DNA of 64,000 nt from an uncultured Lachnospiraceae bacterium (GTDB taxonomy: Bacteria; Bacillota; Clostridia; Lachnospirales; Lachnospiraceae). Position 1 is the stretch's first letter; the number at the start of each line of letters is the position of its first letter. The stretch is from positions 30,110 to 94,109 of the forward strand of contig CAJTNT010000010.1 of the NCBI GenBank assembly GCA_910577785.1. The letters run 5' to 3'. Shown piece by piece: positions 8,456 through 16,573 of this stretch. The notes beneath the pieces were generated by a model. That model did not search any database. It was given only the letters and a program-made list of their open reading frames with translations, and was not told where the DNA came from. The position numbers and the translations under genes were made by a program.

Positions 8456-9463
8456 ATGGAGGCAAAATTGGAGCGAGGAAAGTTGATTTTGGAGGGGATT
8501 CAGGAAGCGGGCAGGGAAGAAAATCTTGCAGATCAAATTCAGGAAGCGGCAAAAAAAGAGGAACTCCAGGTAACGCCAGATTGGGCAGGAGGGCGGCTGG
8601 ATAAGGTTCTGTCTGCTTGGTATGGTGAAGGGCAGTCACGCTCTTTTTTTCAAAAGCTGATTAAAAATGGGCAGGTGCAGGTCAACGGCTGTGTGAAAAA
8701 GGCGAATTATAGCGTAAATAAGGGTGATTTTATCCAAGTAGAAATTCCGGCGCCAAAGGAAATAGAGATCCTGCCAGAAAATATCCCACTGGATATCCTC
8801 TATGAGGATCTGGATCTGCTGGTGGTGAATAAGCCGAAAGGCATGGTGGTGCATCCCTCCGCCGGGCATAGCTCTGGTACGCTGGTCAATGCCGTGATGT
8901 ACCATTGCAGGGATAGCCTATCCGGAATCAATGGCACGATAAGGCCTGGGATTGTACATCGGATTGATATGGATACTACAGGGGCGCTGATTGTCTGCAA
9001 GAACGACAGCGCCCATTTGCATATTGCGGAACAGATTAAGGCGCATTCTGTAACCAGGCGCTATCTGGGGATTGTGAAAGGGATCGTAAGGGAAGACAGC
9101 GGGACGGTAGAAGGTACGATTGGCCGCCATCCTTCCGACCGCAAAAAAATGGCCGCCAATCCGCGTAACGGGAAGCGGGCCGTGACCCACTACCGGGTAC
9201 TGCAGCGTTTTTCCTCCCACACCTATGTGGAATTTGAGCTGGAAACGGGGCGCACCCACCAAATCCGCGTCCATATGGCAAGCATTGGGCACCCGCTTCT
9301 GGGCGATTCTGTCTATGGAAATGGGAAAAGCCCCTGGAAACTACAGGGGCAGACGCTCCATGCGGCAGTCATCGGCTTTGTGCATCCGTCTACGGGGGAG
9401 TATGTGGAGGTATCCGCGCCTTTGCCGGAATATTTTGCAGATTTACTGAAGAAGGCTCTGTAA
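8456..9463 (+). CDS. RluA/RluD-family pseudouridine synthase
   Basis: This 335-residue protein has an S4 domain at about residues 44-90 (WAGGRLDKVLSAWYGEGQSR) and a pseudouridine synthase domain with NKPKGMVVHPSAGH and the catalytic motif HRIDMDTTG, Asp171. It isomerises uridines in 23S rRNA or another RNA; the exact target cannot be read from sequence. It follows lspA by six bases, the usual lspA-rluD pairing. About 40 residues precede the normal family start and contain IQEA repeats (DNA ATTCAGGAAGCGG twice), and ATG 8456 lacks a clear ribosome site, so the true start is uncertain. Confidence 0.9.
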   Translation: MEAKLERGKLILEGIQEAGREENLADQIQEAAKKEELQVTPDWAGGRLDKVLSAWYGEGQSRSFFQKLIKNGQVQVNGCVKKANYSVNKGDFIQVEIPAPKEIEILPENIPLDILYEDLDLLVVNKPKGMVVHPSAGHSSGTLVNAVMYHCRDSLSGINGTIRPGIVHRIDMDTTGALIVCKNDSAHLHIAEQIKAHSVTRRYLGIVKGIVREDSGTVEGTIGRHPSDRKKMAANPRNGKRAVTHYRVLQRFSSHTYVEFELETGRTHQIRVHMASIGHPLLGDSVYGNGKSPWKLQGQTLHAAVIGFVHPSTGEYVEVSAPLPEYFADLLKKAL

Positions 9464-9486
9464 TTTTGTGTGGGAGCCTTCTTCAG
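9446..9486 (+). terminator. Perfect 13-bp hairpin overlapping the end of the rluD-like gene
   Basis: CTGAAGAAGGCTC at 9446-9458 is exactly complementary to 9474-9486 with a 15-base loop. It begins inside the last codons of the pseudouridine synthase gene. No U-tract follows, so it may stabilise the mRNA end as much as terminate transcription. Confidence 0.55.
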
Positions 9487-9500
9487 ATGGATTTGCGAAT

Positions 9501-9527
9501 GTTACTGGTCAAGGAGTGAACAGTAAT
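9501..9527. repeat. GTTACTGGTCA/TGAACAGTAAT inverted repeat
   Basis: GTTACTGGTCA at 9501-9511 and TGAACAGTAAT at 9517-9527 form an imperfect hairpin. It shares GTGAACAGTAAY with 33075-33086 and GTGAATAGTAAT with 2385-2396. Confidence 0.55.
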
Positions 9528-9672
9528 ATTTTTTGTGAATTTCGCACATATTTCCTATACATTTCAGATAATTTATACTATAATAGTAATAGAAGCTTGC
9601 AGAATTTGTTTAGGGATTTTGCCGTGAGAGTAATGCTGCATGTAAGATTGCAGAGAGAAAGGTGGTATTTTT

Positions 9673-10317
9673 ATGGAGAATTTCGTAATCACAATCGGGA
9701 GGGAATTTGGCAGCGGCGGTTTGGACGTGGGCCGCATGCTTTCCAAACAGCTAAATGTGAACTGTTATGACAAGGAATTATTGGCAATGGCAGCCAAGGA
9801 AAGCGGGCTTTGCCAGGAGATTTTTGAAAGCCACGATGAGAAGCCTACCAATAGCTTCCTCTATTCCCTGGTTATGGACACTTACTCTGTCAGCGGCTAT
9901 ACCTCAACGCCTTTTATGGAAATGCCATTGAACCATAAGGTCTTCCTGGCACAATTTGAGGCAATCAAGAACCTGGCGAAGAAGGAATCCTGCATTATCG
10001 TGGGGCGCTGTGCGGATTATGCCTTAGAGGAGCACCCCAACTGCATCCAGGTGTTCATCCATGCGGAGAAAGAGTTCCGGATCCAGCACATTGTCGAGAC
10101 TTATGGCCTGACAAAGGAAAAAGCGGCTGATATGATCCAGAAGACGGATAAGAAGCGGGCAAATTATTATAATTACTACTCCAACAAAAAATGGGGGGAT
10201 TCCAGGAGCTACCACCTTACGCTGGACAGCAGCGTGCTGGGGTTTGACGGGTGCTGCAAGATGATCTTGGAACACATGGAGATTGTGGAAGCCAAAAAGA
10301 AGGAACATGTAAGTTAG
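9673..10317 (+). CDS. Cytidylate kinase-like family protein
   Basis: This 214-residue protein has the cytidylate-kinase-like pattern: FVITIGREFGSGGLDVGRML, a glycine-rich nucleotide loop near residues 8-15, CYDKELL, and CIIVGRCADYAL at about residues 110-121, followed by a helical C-terminus. The loop is not a canonical GxxGxGKS Walker A. Such proteins are frequent in Clostridia and their substrate is not established; true CMP kinase is longer and usually lies with rpsA/ispH. ATG 9673 has AAAGG upstream and a TATAAT-like box at 9579-9584. The gene is convergent with the recombinase, with four bases between stops. Confidence 0.82.
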   Translation: MENFVITIGREFGSGGLDVGRMLSKQLNVNCYDKELLAMAAKESGLCQEIFESHDEKPTNSFLYSLVMDTYSVSGYTSTPFMEMPLNHKVFLAQFEAIKNLAKKESCIIVGRCADYALEEHPNCIQVFIHAEKEFRIQHIVETYGLTKEKAADMIQKTDKKRANYYNYYSNKKWGDSRSYHLTLDSSVLGFDGCCKMILEHMEIVEAKKKEHVS

Positions 10318-10321
10318 CGCA

Positions 10322-11401
10322 TCATAGTGCATCGGCTTCTTTTGTTTCATGGAAGATACTCCCAGAGTATTTTCCGGCCAGCTTACGGCGGTCATCATCC
10401 ATGGCCGTGTAATGCTGGCGCGTAGTCTCTACGCTTTTATGGCCCAGCGCGTCGGCGACCAGGTAGATATCCCCCGTTTCTCGGTATAGGTTCGTGCCGT
10501 AGGTGCTGCGCAGCTTATGGGGCGTGATTTTTTTGCTGATATTGGCGGCTCCTGTATATTTTTTGACCAGCTTTTCCACAGACCTTGTGGTGAGGCGGCT
10601 GTGCTTGAGGGAGAGGAACAGTGCAGTTTCATGTTCAGGGAGGACTTTTTTGGCTAATAGGGGGCGCTCCAGTTCCAGGTAGTCGAAGAGCGCGCCGGCA
10701 ACTTCGTCCCCAAAATACACGGTGGATTCATTCCCGCCTTTGCGGACAACGCGCAGGCCGTTGTTTTTAAAGCTTATATCTAATAGGTCTAAACCAACGC
10801 ATTCCGATACCCGGATGCCTGTGCCTAACAGCAGCATTAGAATGGCCGTATCGCGGTACCGGGTTTTCTGGTGGGAGGCAAGCTGGCGTTCTGTCAGAGA
10901 GCTGCCATTTTCGGCGGCAGAGATCAATTCTGCCACTTCATCCCTGTCTAAATGGATGATATTTTCTTTGTGTTTTTTTGGCGTCTCAATCATGGAAGGG
11001 GCGTTTGTCTTAATCAATTCCTTTTTGAAATAATAATTGTACATCGTCCGGATGGAGGAAAGCTTGCGTGATTTCCCCTTTTCGCCATTGGTAATGGGGC
11101 GCCCGCCTTTTTTCTCATAATAGGAGAGATATGCCAAGTATTCTTCGATATCCATGGGGGTCATCTCATCCAGGACAGAGATTGGGATATCCTGCATGGG
11201 CATGTTGGCGTAGACAGGGTTGCCCTGTTGGATAAAGCCAAAGAAAAGGCGCAGGTCATACCCGTAGGAAAGCCGGGTGCGCGAGGAAGTGTTCCTGGTA
11301 TCCAGGTAACGGAAAAAAATGGCGCAGAATTTGGGCAGTTCCTTGAGCAGAGCCTGCAGCTTCCGATTGTTTTCCAAGTTAATTTGTTCTACATAATCCA
11401 T
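10322..11401 (-). CDS. Tyrosine recombinase, XerS-like
   Basis: This 359-residue protein has an N-terminal core-binding domain (residues about 20-135) and a C-terminal catalytic domain with the full residue set: Arg197 (TGIRVSE), Lys221 (VVRKGG), His295 and Arg298 (TPHKLRSTYG), His321 (LGHKSVETT) and nucleophile Tyr331. Its length (about 60 longer than XerC/XerD), the phrase DIPISVLDEM and the spacing resemble streptococcal XerS, the single-recombinase chromosome-dimer system. No phage or transposon genes are near. A palindrome with 14-bp arms lies 57 bases upstream of the start. It could equally be a solitary integrase of other function. Confidence 0.85.
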   Translation of the reverse strand: MDYVEQINLENNRKLQALLKELPKFCAIFFRYLDTRNTSSRTRLSYGYDLRLFFGFIQQGNPVYANMPMQDIPISVLDEMTPMDIEEYLAYLSYYEKKGGRPITNGEKGKSRKLSSIRTMYNYYFKKELIKTNAPSMIETPKKHKENIIHLDRDEVAELISAAENGSSLTERQLASHQKTRYRDTAILMLLLGTGIRVSECVGLDLLDISFKNNGLRVVRKGGNESTVYFGDEVAGALFDYLELERPLLAKKVLPEHETALFLSLKHSRLTTRSVEKLVKKYTGAANISKKITPHKLRSTYGTNLYRETGDIYLVADALGHKSVETTRQHYTAMDDDRRKLAGKYSGSIFHETKEADAL

Positions 11402-11457
11402 AATGCGTCCCTTTCTGATTCCATCTTATCTATAATCATACACTAGTTTCCGATTTT

Positions 11458-11499
11458 ATGCATCAGTTCGCAAAATCATCATTTCGCGAACTGATGCAT
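11458..11499. repeat. 42-bp palindrome with perfect 14-bp arms upstream of the recombinase
   Basis: ATGCATCAGTTCGC at 11458-11471 is exactly repeated in reverse complement at 11486-11499 around a 14-base spacer. Neither strand shows a U-tract after the stem, so it does not look like an ordinary terminator. It lies between the recombinase start and the dtd stop. It may be a recombinase binding site or an operator. Confidence 0.8.
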
Positions 11500-11524
11500 C
11501 CCACATCCCCACAGGAGGCTGCGG

Positions 11525-11986
11525 CTATCCACAGAGTTCTGCGGAATCCAGCACAATGGTAAATGGCCCGTCATTTACCAAAGAGATTTCCATCTCAGCG
11601 CCGAAGGAGCCTGTCGCTACTCTCCCGGCCTGTGGAAAATGTTCTTTGCAGGCGGAAATAATGTATTCATACAGCTCCTCCGCCAGATCAGGGCTGCCTG
11701 CCTTGGTAAAAGACGGGCGGTTGCCTTTCCTGCAGTCTGCATATAAGGTGAACTGCGACACCAGCAGCAAGGAACCGCAAACATCGGACAAAGACAGGTT
11801 GGTCTTCCCCTCCCCATCTTCGAAAATGCGCAGGCCAACCATCTTGCGCACAAGCCTGTCCGCAATCTCGCGGGTATCTTCCTGGCCGACGCCAATCAGC
11901 ACTAGGAAGCCTTTGCCGATCGCTCCGATTGTCTGCTGTTCTACGGATACGGATGCGCGGGTGACGCGCTGGATTACAAATCTCAT
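11525..11986 (-). CDS. dtd: D-aminoacyl-tRNA deacylase
   Basis: This 153-residue protein begins MRFVIQRVTRASVSV and carries the DTD motifs SQFTLYAD and NRPSFTKAG near the middle and the C-terminal NDGPFT, the Gly-cisPro region that reads the amino-acid chirality. The enzyme hydrolyses D-amino acids and glycine mischarged on tRNA. The full length is normal. It has its own promoter at 12081-12109, divergent from lexA. Confidence 0.95.
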   Translation of the reverse strand: MRFVIQRVTRASVSVEQQTIGAIGKGFLVLIGVGQEDTREIADRLVRKMVGLRIFEDGEGKTNLSLSDVCGSLLLVSQFTLYADCRKGNRPSFTKAGSPDLAEELYEYIISACKEHFPQAGRVATGSFGAEMEISLVNDGPFTIVLDSAELCG

Positions 11987-12080
11987 AATGGATACCTGTT
12001 CTTTCTGTTTCTTTTTTTTGTAATTATAACATATGTTTTCCAGTCCATTCGATTTCGCTGGGGACTTTTATACTTTTCTT

Positions 12081-12109
12081 ATTATACCCTTATTTTGGCA
12101 AAAAAACAA
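12081..12109 (-). promoter_or_regulatory. Promoter of dtd
   Basis: On the minus strand TTGTTT (12104-12109) and TATAAT (12081-12086) are 17 bases apart. The block is part of a near-palindrome, ATTATACCCTTATTTTG against AAACAAGGGTATAAT at 12104-12118, so a second TATAAT (12113-12118) faces lexA. Confidence 0.6.
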
Positions 12110-12121
12110 GGGTATAATTTA

Positions 12122-12173
12122 CGAACAAATTTTCGGAAATTATGTTTGATTTTTCCCGGAAATATGGTATGAT
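12122..12173 (+). promoter_or_regulatory. lexA promoter with an SOS-like box
   Basis: CGAACAAATTTTCG at 12122-12135 differs at one conserved position from the Gram-positive LexA box CGAACNNNNGTTCG. TTGATT (12146-12151) and TATGAT (12168-12173), 16 bases apart, form the likely promoter just downstream. This suggests autoregulation by LexA, with a possible effect on the divergent dtd promoter. Confidence 0.6.
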
Positions 12174-12224
12174 AGATATAAGGGCACGGTTACCAAAATT
12201 CGATTGATTCAGGAGGTATGAAAT

Positions 12225-12842
12225 ATGGCATATGGAAAAATCAGTGATAAGCAACGGGAAATATTGGAGTTTATCAAGAGCGAGATCCTGCACCGCGGCT
12301 ATCCGCCAGCTGTGCGGGACATCTGTGAGGCTGTCCATCTGAAGTCGACTTCTTCTGTTCACTCCCATCTGGAGACGCTGGAGAAGAATGGCTACATACG
12401 CAGAGATCCAACGAAGCCCAGGGCAATTGAGATTATGGACGATACCTTCAACCTGCTCCGGCGCGAGGTCGTGAATGTTCCAGTCTTAGGCCGGGTGGCA
12501 GCTGGCGAGCCGCTGTTCGCGCAGGAGAATATTGAGTCTTACTTCCCTATCCCGGCAGAGTACATGCCGAACCAGGAGGCATTTATCCTGCAGGTTAAGG
12601 GCGACAGCATGGTCAATGCAGGGATTCTTGATGGGGACCATATTATGGTTAAGAGCCAGCCCACAGCAGACAACGGCGATGTGGTAGTGGCGCTGATTGA
12701 CGATTCTGCCACTGTGAAGACGTTTTATAAGGAAACGAACTGCTACCGCCTGCAGCCGGAAAACGATACGATGGATCCGATCATTGTGAAGGACTGCACG
12801 ATTTTAGGGAAGGTGTTCGGAGTTATGCGGATTTTTAAGTAA
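12225..12842 (+). CDS. lexA: SOS response repressor LexA
   Basis: This 205-residue protein has an N-terminal winged helix (residues 1-70, ISDKQREILEFI and STSSVHSHLETLEK) and a C-terminal S24 peptidase domain. The self-cleavage bond is Ala93-Gly94 in RVAAGEPLFA, with catalytic Ser128 (KGDSMVNAGI) and Lys165 (DSATVKTF). RecA filaments stimulate cleavage, which relieves repression of DNA-damage genes. The ribosome site AGGAGG lies nine bases before ATG 12225. A LexA-box-like sequence precedes its promoter. Confidence 0.97.
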   Translation: MAYGKISDKQREILEFIKSEILHRGYPPAVRDICEAVHLKSTSSVHSHLETLEKNGYIRRDPTKPRAIEIMDDTFNLLRREVVNVPVLGRVAAGEPLFAQENIESYFPIPAEYMPNQEAFILQVKGDSMVNAGILDGDHIMVKSQPTADNGDVVVALIDDSATVKTFYKETNCYRLQPENDTMDPIIVKDCTILGKVFGVMRIFK

Positions 12843-12943
12843 GCTGCGTATGTAAGTGATTGGCATATGTTTATGCCTTCTTTCGATCTCCCTATTTTTT
12901 ATGGGGTAGTTTTCGTTGGAAATGATTTTCAGGCGAAGAAGCG

Positions 12944-12981
12944 GCAGGCAGCAGGGGCGTTTTCCGCTCCTTGCTGCCTGC
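12944..12981. terminator. Strong hairpin between convergent lexA and rsfS
   Basis: GCAGGCAGCAGGGGCG at 12944-12959 pairs with CGCTCCTTGCTGCCTGC at 12965-12981 around a five-base loop. The stem is long and GC-rich without a clear U-tract on either side. It sits in the 179-base gap between the two stops. Confidence 0.55.
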
Positions 12982-13021
12982 TGGATATGTCTTTAGACAC
13001 AAAAATCAAACTTCCCAAAGC

Positions 13022-13372
13022 TTACAGTTCACTTACTTCCACCGATTTGCCATCCGTCCAGATGCGCTCTAAATCGTAGAACAGGCGGTCTTCCTTGGAA
13101 AAGATATGGACAATAATATCCCTGTAATCCATCAGGATCCAGCTGGAATTGCGGTTTCCTTCCACCTGTTTTGCCTCATGCCCGCGCTTGCCCAGCTCCT
13201 CTCCCACTGCATCGATCAGGGCCTGGATTTGGTTGGAATTCGTTGCGCTTGCAATGATAAAATAATCCGCTAAGGTAGAAACCTCACTGATGTCTATCAC
13301 ACGGATGTCTTCTGCCTTTTTGTCGCTTAAAGCATGGCAGGCAATTTTTGCCATTTCACGGGATTGATCCAT
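13022..13372 (-). CDS. rsfS: Ribosomal silencing factor RsfS
   Basis: This 116-residue protein of the RsfS/Iojap family has the characteristic LADYFIIASATNSNQIQALI and SSWILMDYRDIIVHIF segments. RsfS binds L14 on the large subunit and blocks subunit joining when nutrients are low. It is the last gene of the rplU...yqeK string, 72 bases after yqeK, with GGAG just upstream of ATG 13372. Confidence 0.95.
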   Translation of the reverse strand: MDQSREMAKIACHALSDKKAEDIRVIDISEVSTLADYFIIASATNSNQIQALIDAVGEELGKRGHEAKQVEGNRNSSWILMDYRDIIVHIFSKEDRLFYDLERIWTDGKSVEVSEL

Positions 13373-13444
13373 TCTGCGTTCTCCTTTCTAACTGTGTTTC
13401 TTCTATATAATAATTATATCCGTTTACCTATCTCTCATCAAATG

Positions 13445-14017
13445 TCAGCCTACTGAAAACTTCTTAAAATACTTATACGTCTTCATCGTCATCGGATCCA
13501 GTTCCCCGCCCCGCTCGTTCAGGTAATCCAGAGTATCAGAGAGGATTTTCATCATGGCCTTGTCCAAATCTTCAAAGGCCAGCCTCCGCACTTCTGCCAG
13601 ATCTGGGGCTTTGTCGCGGTTTGGCTCAATGTAGTCTGCGATATAGAGAATCTTGTCCAGCAGATTCATCCCTGGCTCTCCCGTGGTATGCACCTGGATG
13701 GCATGCAGCACTTCCTTGTCCTTGACGCCATAGCGTTTTTTGGCAAAATATGCCCCCAGCTTTGCATGGAGCAGGAAGGGGTTCCGCTCTTCCGAGAGGG
13801 AAACGTGGATTTTGTGCTTCTTGCAGAGTTTCAGCTTCTCGCGGTTGGGGACACATTTGGCACAGTCATGCAGAAGTCCCGCATACAGCGCCTGTTCCAT
13901 ATCCGCGCCGTGCCTCATAGCCAGCGAGGCAGCTGTATACATCACGCCCATCGTATGAGTATAGCGTTCCTTATCCAATGCTTTTTTCAGTTTCTTCTCA
14001 ATTTCCAGACGGTTCAT
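13445..14017 (-). CDS. yqeK: YqeK HD-domain hydrolase (symmetrical Ap4A hydrolase type)
   Basis: This roughly 190-residue HD-superfamily protein has metal ligands in YTHTMGV, GLLHDCAK (the HD pair), HAKLGAYFA, QVHTTGE and ADYIEPNRD. Bacterial YqeK proteins are known to hydrolyse diadenosine tetraphosphate symmetrically. It overlaps the end of nadD. ATG 14017 is chosen because family members start near MNRLEIEKKL; an in-frame ATG at 14038 is also possible, and AAGGAGG lies between the two. Confidence 0.9.
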   Translation of the reverse strand: MNRLEIEKKLKKALDKERYTHTMGVMYTAASLAMRHGADMEQALYAGLLHDCAKCVPNREKLKLCKKHKIHVSLSEERNPFLLHAKLGAYFAKKRYGVKDKEVLHAIQVHTTGEPGMNLLDKILYIADYIEPNRDKAPDLAEVRRLAFEDLDKAMMKILSDTLDYLNERGGELDPMTMKTYKYFKKFSVG

Positions 14018-14633
14018 CTCCCAATGCGCCTCCTTCATATAAATGGTGCGCCTGGATATAAGCCCCTACCTCCCGCGGAACTAGATACCGTATGCTCCTG
14101 CCGTGCCGTACACGGCTGCGGATATCCTGGGAAGAGACTTCCAGGCTCGGTGTATCCAACGGGAAAAATTTTCCTGGATACTTTTGGTTCAGGGCATCAA
14201 TCTGTTGGAAAAATTCCTCCTGCCGCCCATGCCTGCGGAAAGCGGCCAATATGCTGCAGTGCTGCAGGATGGCTTCCGGCTTCCGCCAGGATTCAAAATC
14301 AAACAGGGAATCCGCCCCTAAGATAAAATACAGATCTGTGCTGGGATCCTCTTTTTTATATGCCTCCAGGGTCGCATAGGTATAGCTGATTTCCGGCGAC
14401 TCTGTTTCTCTTCGGTCCAGTATAAAAAATGGATTATCCGCAATTGCCAGGGAAACCATCTCACAGCGGCGGGAAGCCGGCATCGTCTCCCGCTTATGGG
14501 GCGGGCGCCCAGAGGGAAGGAACCATACTTTCTGTAGCCCAAACTGCTCCCTGGCGCTTTCGGCAATCACCAGATGCCCATTGTGGATAGGGTTGAATGT
14601 CCCTCCCATAATGCCAATCTTTTTCATTTCCAT
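13998..14633 (-). CDS. nadD: Nicotinate-nucleotide adenylyltransferase
   Basis: This roughly 211-residue nucleotidyltransferase carries IGIMGGTFNPIHNGHLVIAE, the family phosphate-binding HxGH motif, plus PSGRPPHK, FILGADSLFDFESWRK and SSQDIRSRVRHGRS. It makes nicotinic acid adenine dinucleotide in NAD synthesis. The start is uncertain: ATG 14633, ATG 14627 and upstream in-frame ATGs at 14651 and 14660 all exist, none with a strong ribosome site. Its end overlaps yqeK by about 20 bases, as is common for this pair. Confidence 0.94.
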   Translation of the reverse strand: MEMKKIGIMGGTFNPIHNGHLVIAESAREQFGLQKVWFLPSGRPPHKRETMPASRRCEMVSLAIADNPFFILDRRETESPEISYTYATLEAYKKEDPSTDLYFILGADSLFDFESWRKPEAILQHCSILAAFRRHGRQEEFFQQIDALNQKYPGKFFPLDTPSLEVSSQDIRSRVRHGRSIRYLVPREVGAYIQAHHLYEGGALGDEPSGN

Positions 14634-14677
14634 AAACGTAACTTCTTTCATAGGTATCATCTTATTTAAGCGGGTTC

Positions 14678-14977
14678 CTATTTGGGAAGCTGGATCTTAG
14701 GGTTCTTCTTGGAGGGCCGGTACAGCACAAACTTCTTGCCCACGACAGAGACAACCTTGGAGTGGGTTCGCTCCGATACGATATCTGCCATCTGATAAGG
14801 ATCGTCAAAGCAATTTTTGAGTACAGCTACCTTGACCAATTCCCTTTTTTCCAGGGCTTCATCCACAGACTTAGTGATTTCAGGTGTAAGGCTTGCCTTC
14901 CCGACATGGATGATTGCCTCCAGGTCGTTGGAAAGCCCCCTTAAATAAGCGCGTTGCTTGCTCGTAATATTGTCCAT
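14678..14977 (-). CDS. yhbY: YhbY/CRM-domain RNA-binding protein
   Basis: This 99-residue CRS1-YhbY (CRM) domain protein begins MDNITSKQRAYLRGLSNDLE and contains the GxxG-like region IIHVGKASLTPEI and KVVSVVGKKFVLYR. It associates with pre-50S particles in other bacteria. ATG 14977 is preferred over a longer frame that begins at 15118, because AAAGGA precedes it by eight bases and the extra residues are not conserved-looking. It lies between obg and nadD. Confidence 0.93.
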   Translation of the reverse strand: MDNITSKQRAYLRGLSNDLEAIIHVGKASLTPEITKSVDEALEKRELVKVAVLKNCFDDPYQMADIVSERTHSKVVSVVGKKFVLYRPSKKNPKIQLPK

Positions 14978-15130
14978 AAATAGAATCCTTTCCGTAACTG
15001 TTCCGCTGGCCCTGCACATTTGTCCTGCTGAACAGCTGCATTTTGTAACTGCATAAATTAATATTTCAATAGGTAACAATAAAAATGCCATTCCTTTTCC
15101 TAAGATAAAAAATCCCATGTTATAAGGAAA

Positions 15131-16417
15131 TTATTTATAATAATCAAACACCAGCCCATACATGCGCACCGTGTCCCCTTCCGAAACCCCAGCCTTTTCC
15201 AGTGCTTCTAAGATGCCCTGCTCGCGGAGGAATTTTTGGAAGAAGAGGAATCCTTTCTCAGAGTCAATGTTGGTATAACCAAGCATTTTCTCAATCTTAG
15301 GCCCTTCCACCACATACTCGTCTTCCTGTGGGTCATATTCCACCGTAAAGGCTTCCTCCCGCTGGAGGGTATCCTCTGGGAAAAACTCCTGTTCATACAC
15401 AATAGGGGTATGATCCATCTGTGACAGCAGGCCATGGACAGCATACAGAAGCTCCTTCATCCCTTGGCCGCTCACGGCAGAAATCGGATAAACGGGGATG
15501 CCCTTGGCTTCAAATTCCTGCCGGATAGCAGGAAGCGCGCTCTCCGCTTCGTCATAAATGGCATCTATCTTATTCGCAGCAATCACCTGCGGCTTTTTCA
15601 GCAGATCTGGGTTATAGTTCTCCAATTCCCGGTTAATAGCATAAATATCGGCAATCGGATCCCTTCCCTCCACAGAAGCGGCGTCCACCATATGGATCAT
15701 GACTTTGGTGCGCTCAATATGCTTGAGGAATGCATGCCCCAGCCCAACACCCTCGGATGCGCCCTCAATCAGCCCAGGGATGTCGGCGATGACAAACCCA
15801 TTGCCGTCCCCCAGATCCACTACCCCCAGGTTCGGGTTCAATGTGGTGAAATGGTAATTGGCAATCTTAGGCCGGGCATTGGTTACCCTGGAAAGGAGGG
15901 TAGACTTGCCCACGTTGGGGAACCCTACCAGCCCTACGTCCGCAATCACTTTTAGTTCCAGGTATACCTCCAGCTCAATGCCCGGCTTGCCTGGCTGGGC
16001 ATATTTCGGCACCTGCATGGTGGAGGTGGCATAATGCTGGTTCCCCAGGCCGCCCCTGCCGCCGGGGAGGATGACCTGCCTCTTATTGTCCCCGGACATG
16101 TCGGCAATGATTTTCATGGTCTGGGCATCACGGATAATCGTCCCTGCCGGCACCTTGACCACGAGATCCTGGCCGCTCTTGCCATGGCAGTTGCGCTTTT
16201 CGCCCGGCGCCCCGTTTTCGGCGGCGTACTTGCGCCGGTGGCGGAAGTCTACCAGAGTATTCAGGCCTTCGTCAACCTCGAAGATTAAGTCTCCTCCCTT
16301 GCCGCCGTCCCCGCCGTCGGGGCCGCCGTTTGCCACATATTTTTCACGGCGGAAGGATACGTGGCCGTCACCGCCATTTCCTGATTTTATGATAATTTTC
16401 GCGTTGTCTGAAAACAT
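15131..16417 (-). CDS. obgE: Obg GTPase (ribosome assembly)
   Basis: This 428-residue protein has all three Obg domains: a glycine-rich N-terminal Obg fold (residues 1-158, with GGDGHVSFRREKYVANGGPD), a GTPase domain with G1 GFPNVGKSTLL, switch II DIPGLIEGA and NKID, and a C-terminal OCT domain (about 350-428). Obg acts in 50S maturation and links to growth control. ATG 16417 has GGAGG upstream. It follows rpmA across a terminator and probably has partly separate transcription. Confidence 0.97.
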   Translation of the reverse strand: MFSDNAKIIIKSGNGGDGHVSFRREKYVANGGPDGGDGGKGGDLIFEVDEGLNTLVDFRHRRKYAAENGAPGEKRNCHGKSGQDLVVKVPAGTIIRDAQTMKIIADMSGDNKRQVILPGGRGGLGNQHYATSTMQVPKYAQPGKPGIELEVYLELKVIADVGLVGFPNVGKSTLLSRVTNARPKIANYHFTTLNPNLGVVDLGDGNGFVIADIPGLIEGASEGVGLGHAFLKHIERTKVMIHMVDAASVEGRDPIADIYAINRELENYNPDLLKKPQVIAANKIDAIYDEAESALPAIRQEFEAKGIPVYPISAVSGQGMKELLYAVHGLLSQMDHTPIVYEQEFFPEDTLQREEAFTVEYDPQEDEYVVEGPKIEKMLGYTNIDSEKGFLFFQKFLREQGILEALEKAGVSEGDTVRMYGLVFDYYK

Positions 16418-16535
16418 ATGCTGTCTTGTCCTCCTAACTCCGGCCAGAATGGCTTATTCCATCCAAATTATTATGTCCCCTTTTCGGGACAGGTCTGCGT
16501 GTGTATCCTCCCAGGAGGTTTTCATCCCAGATGAA

Positions 16536-16567
16536 AAATAGACCCGGCTATACAGTCGGGTCTATTT
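16536..16567 (-). terminator. Intrinsic terminator after rpmA
   Basis: AAATAGACCCG at 16536-16546 pairs perfectly with CGGGTCTATTT at 16557-16567. Read on the minus strand, the stem is followed by a run of five T, just past the rpmA stop. Confidence 0.8.
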
Positions 16568-16573
16568 GTCGTA

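Noticed and set aside
11458..11499. Palindrome as an ordinary terminator of dtd
   Set aside because: Neither strand has a U-tract after the stem, unlike the clear terminators at 25346, 30264 and 16536.
13688..14326. Long plus-strand frame opposite yqeK and nadD
   Set aside because: It is the complement of two clearly conserved minus-strand genes, and its product has no recognisable features.
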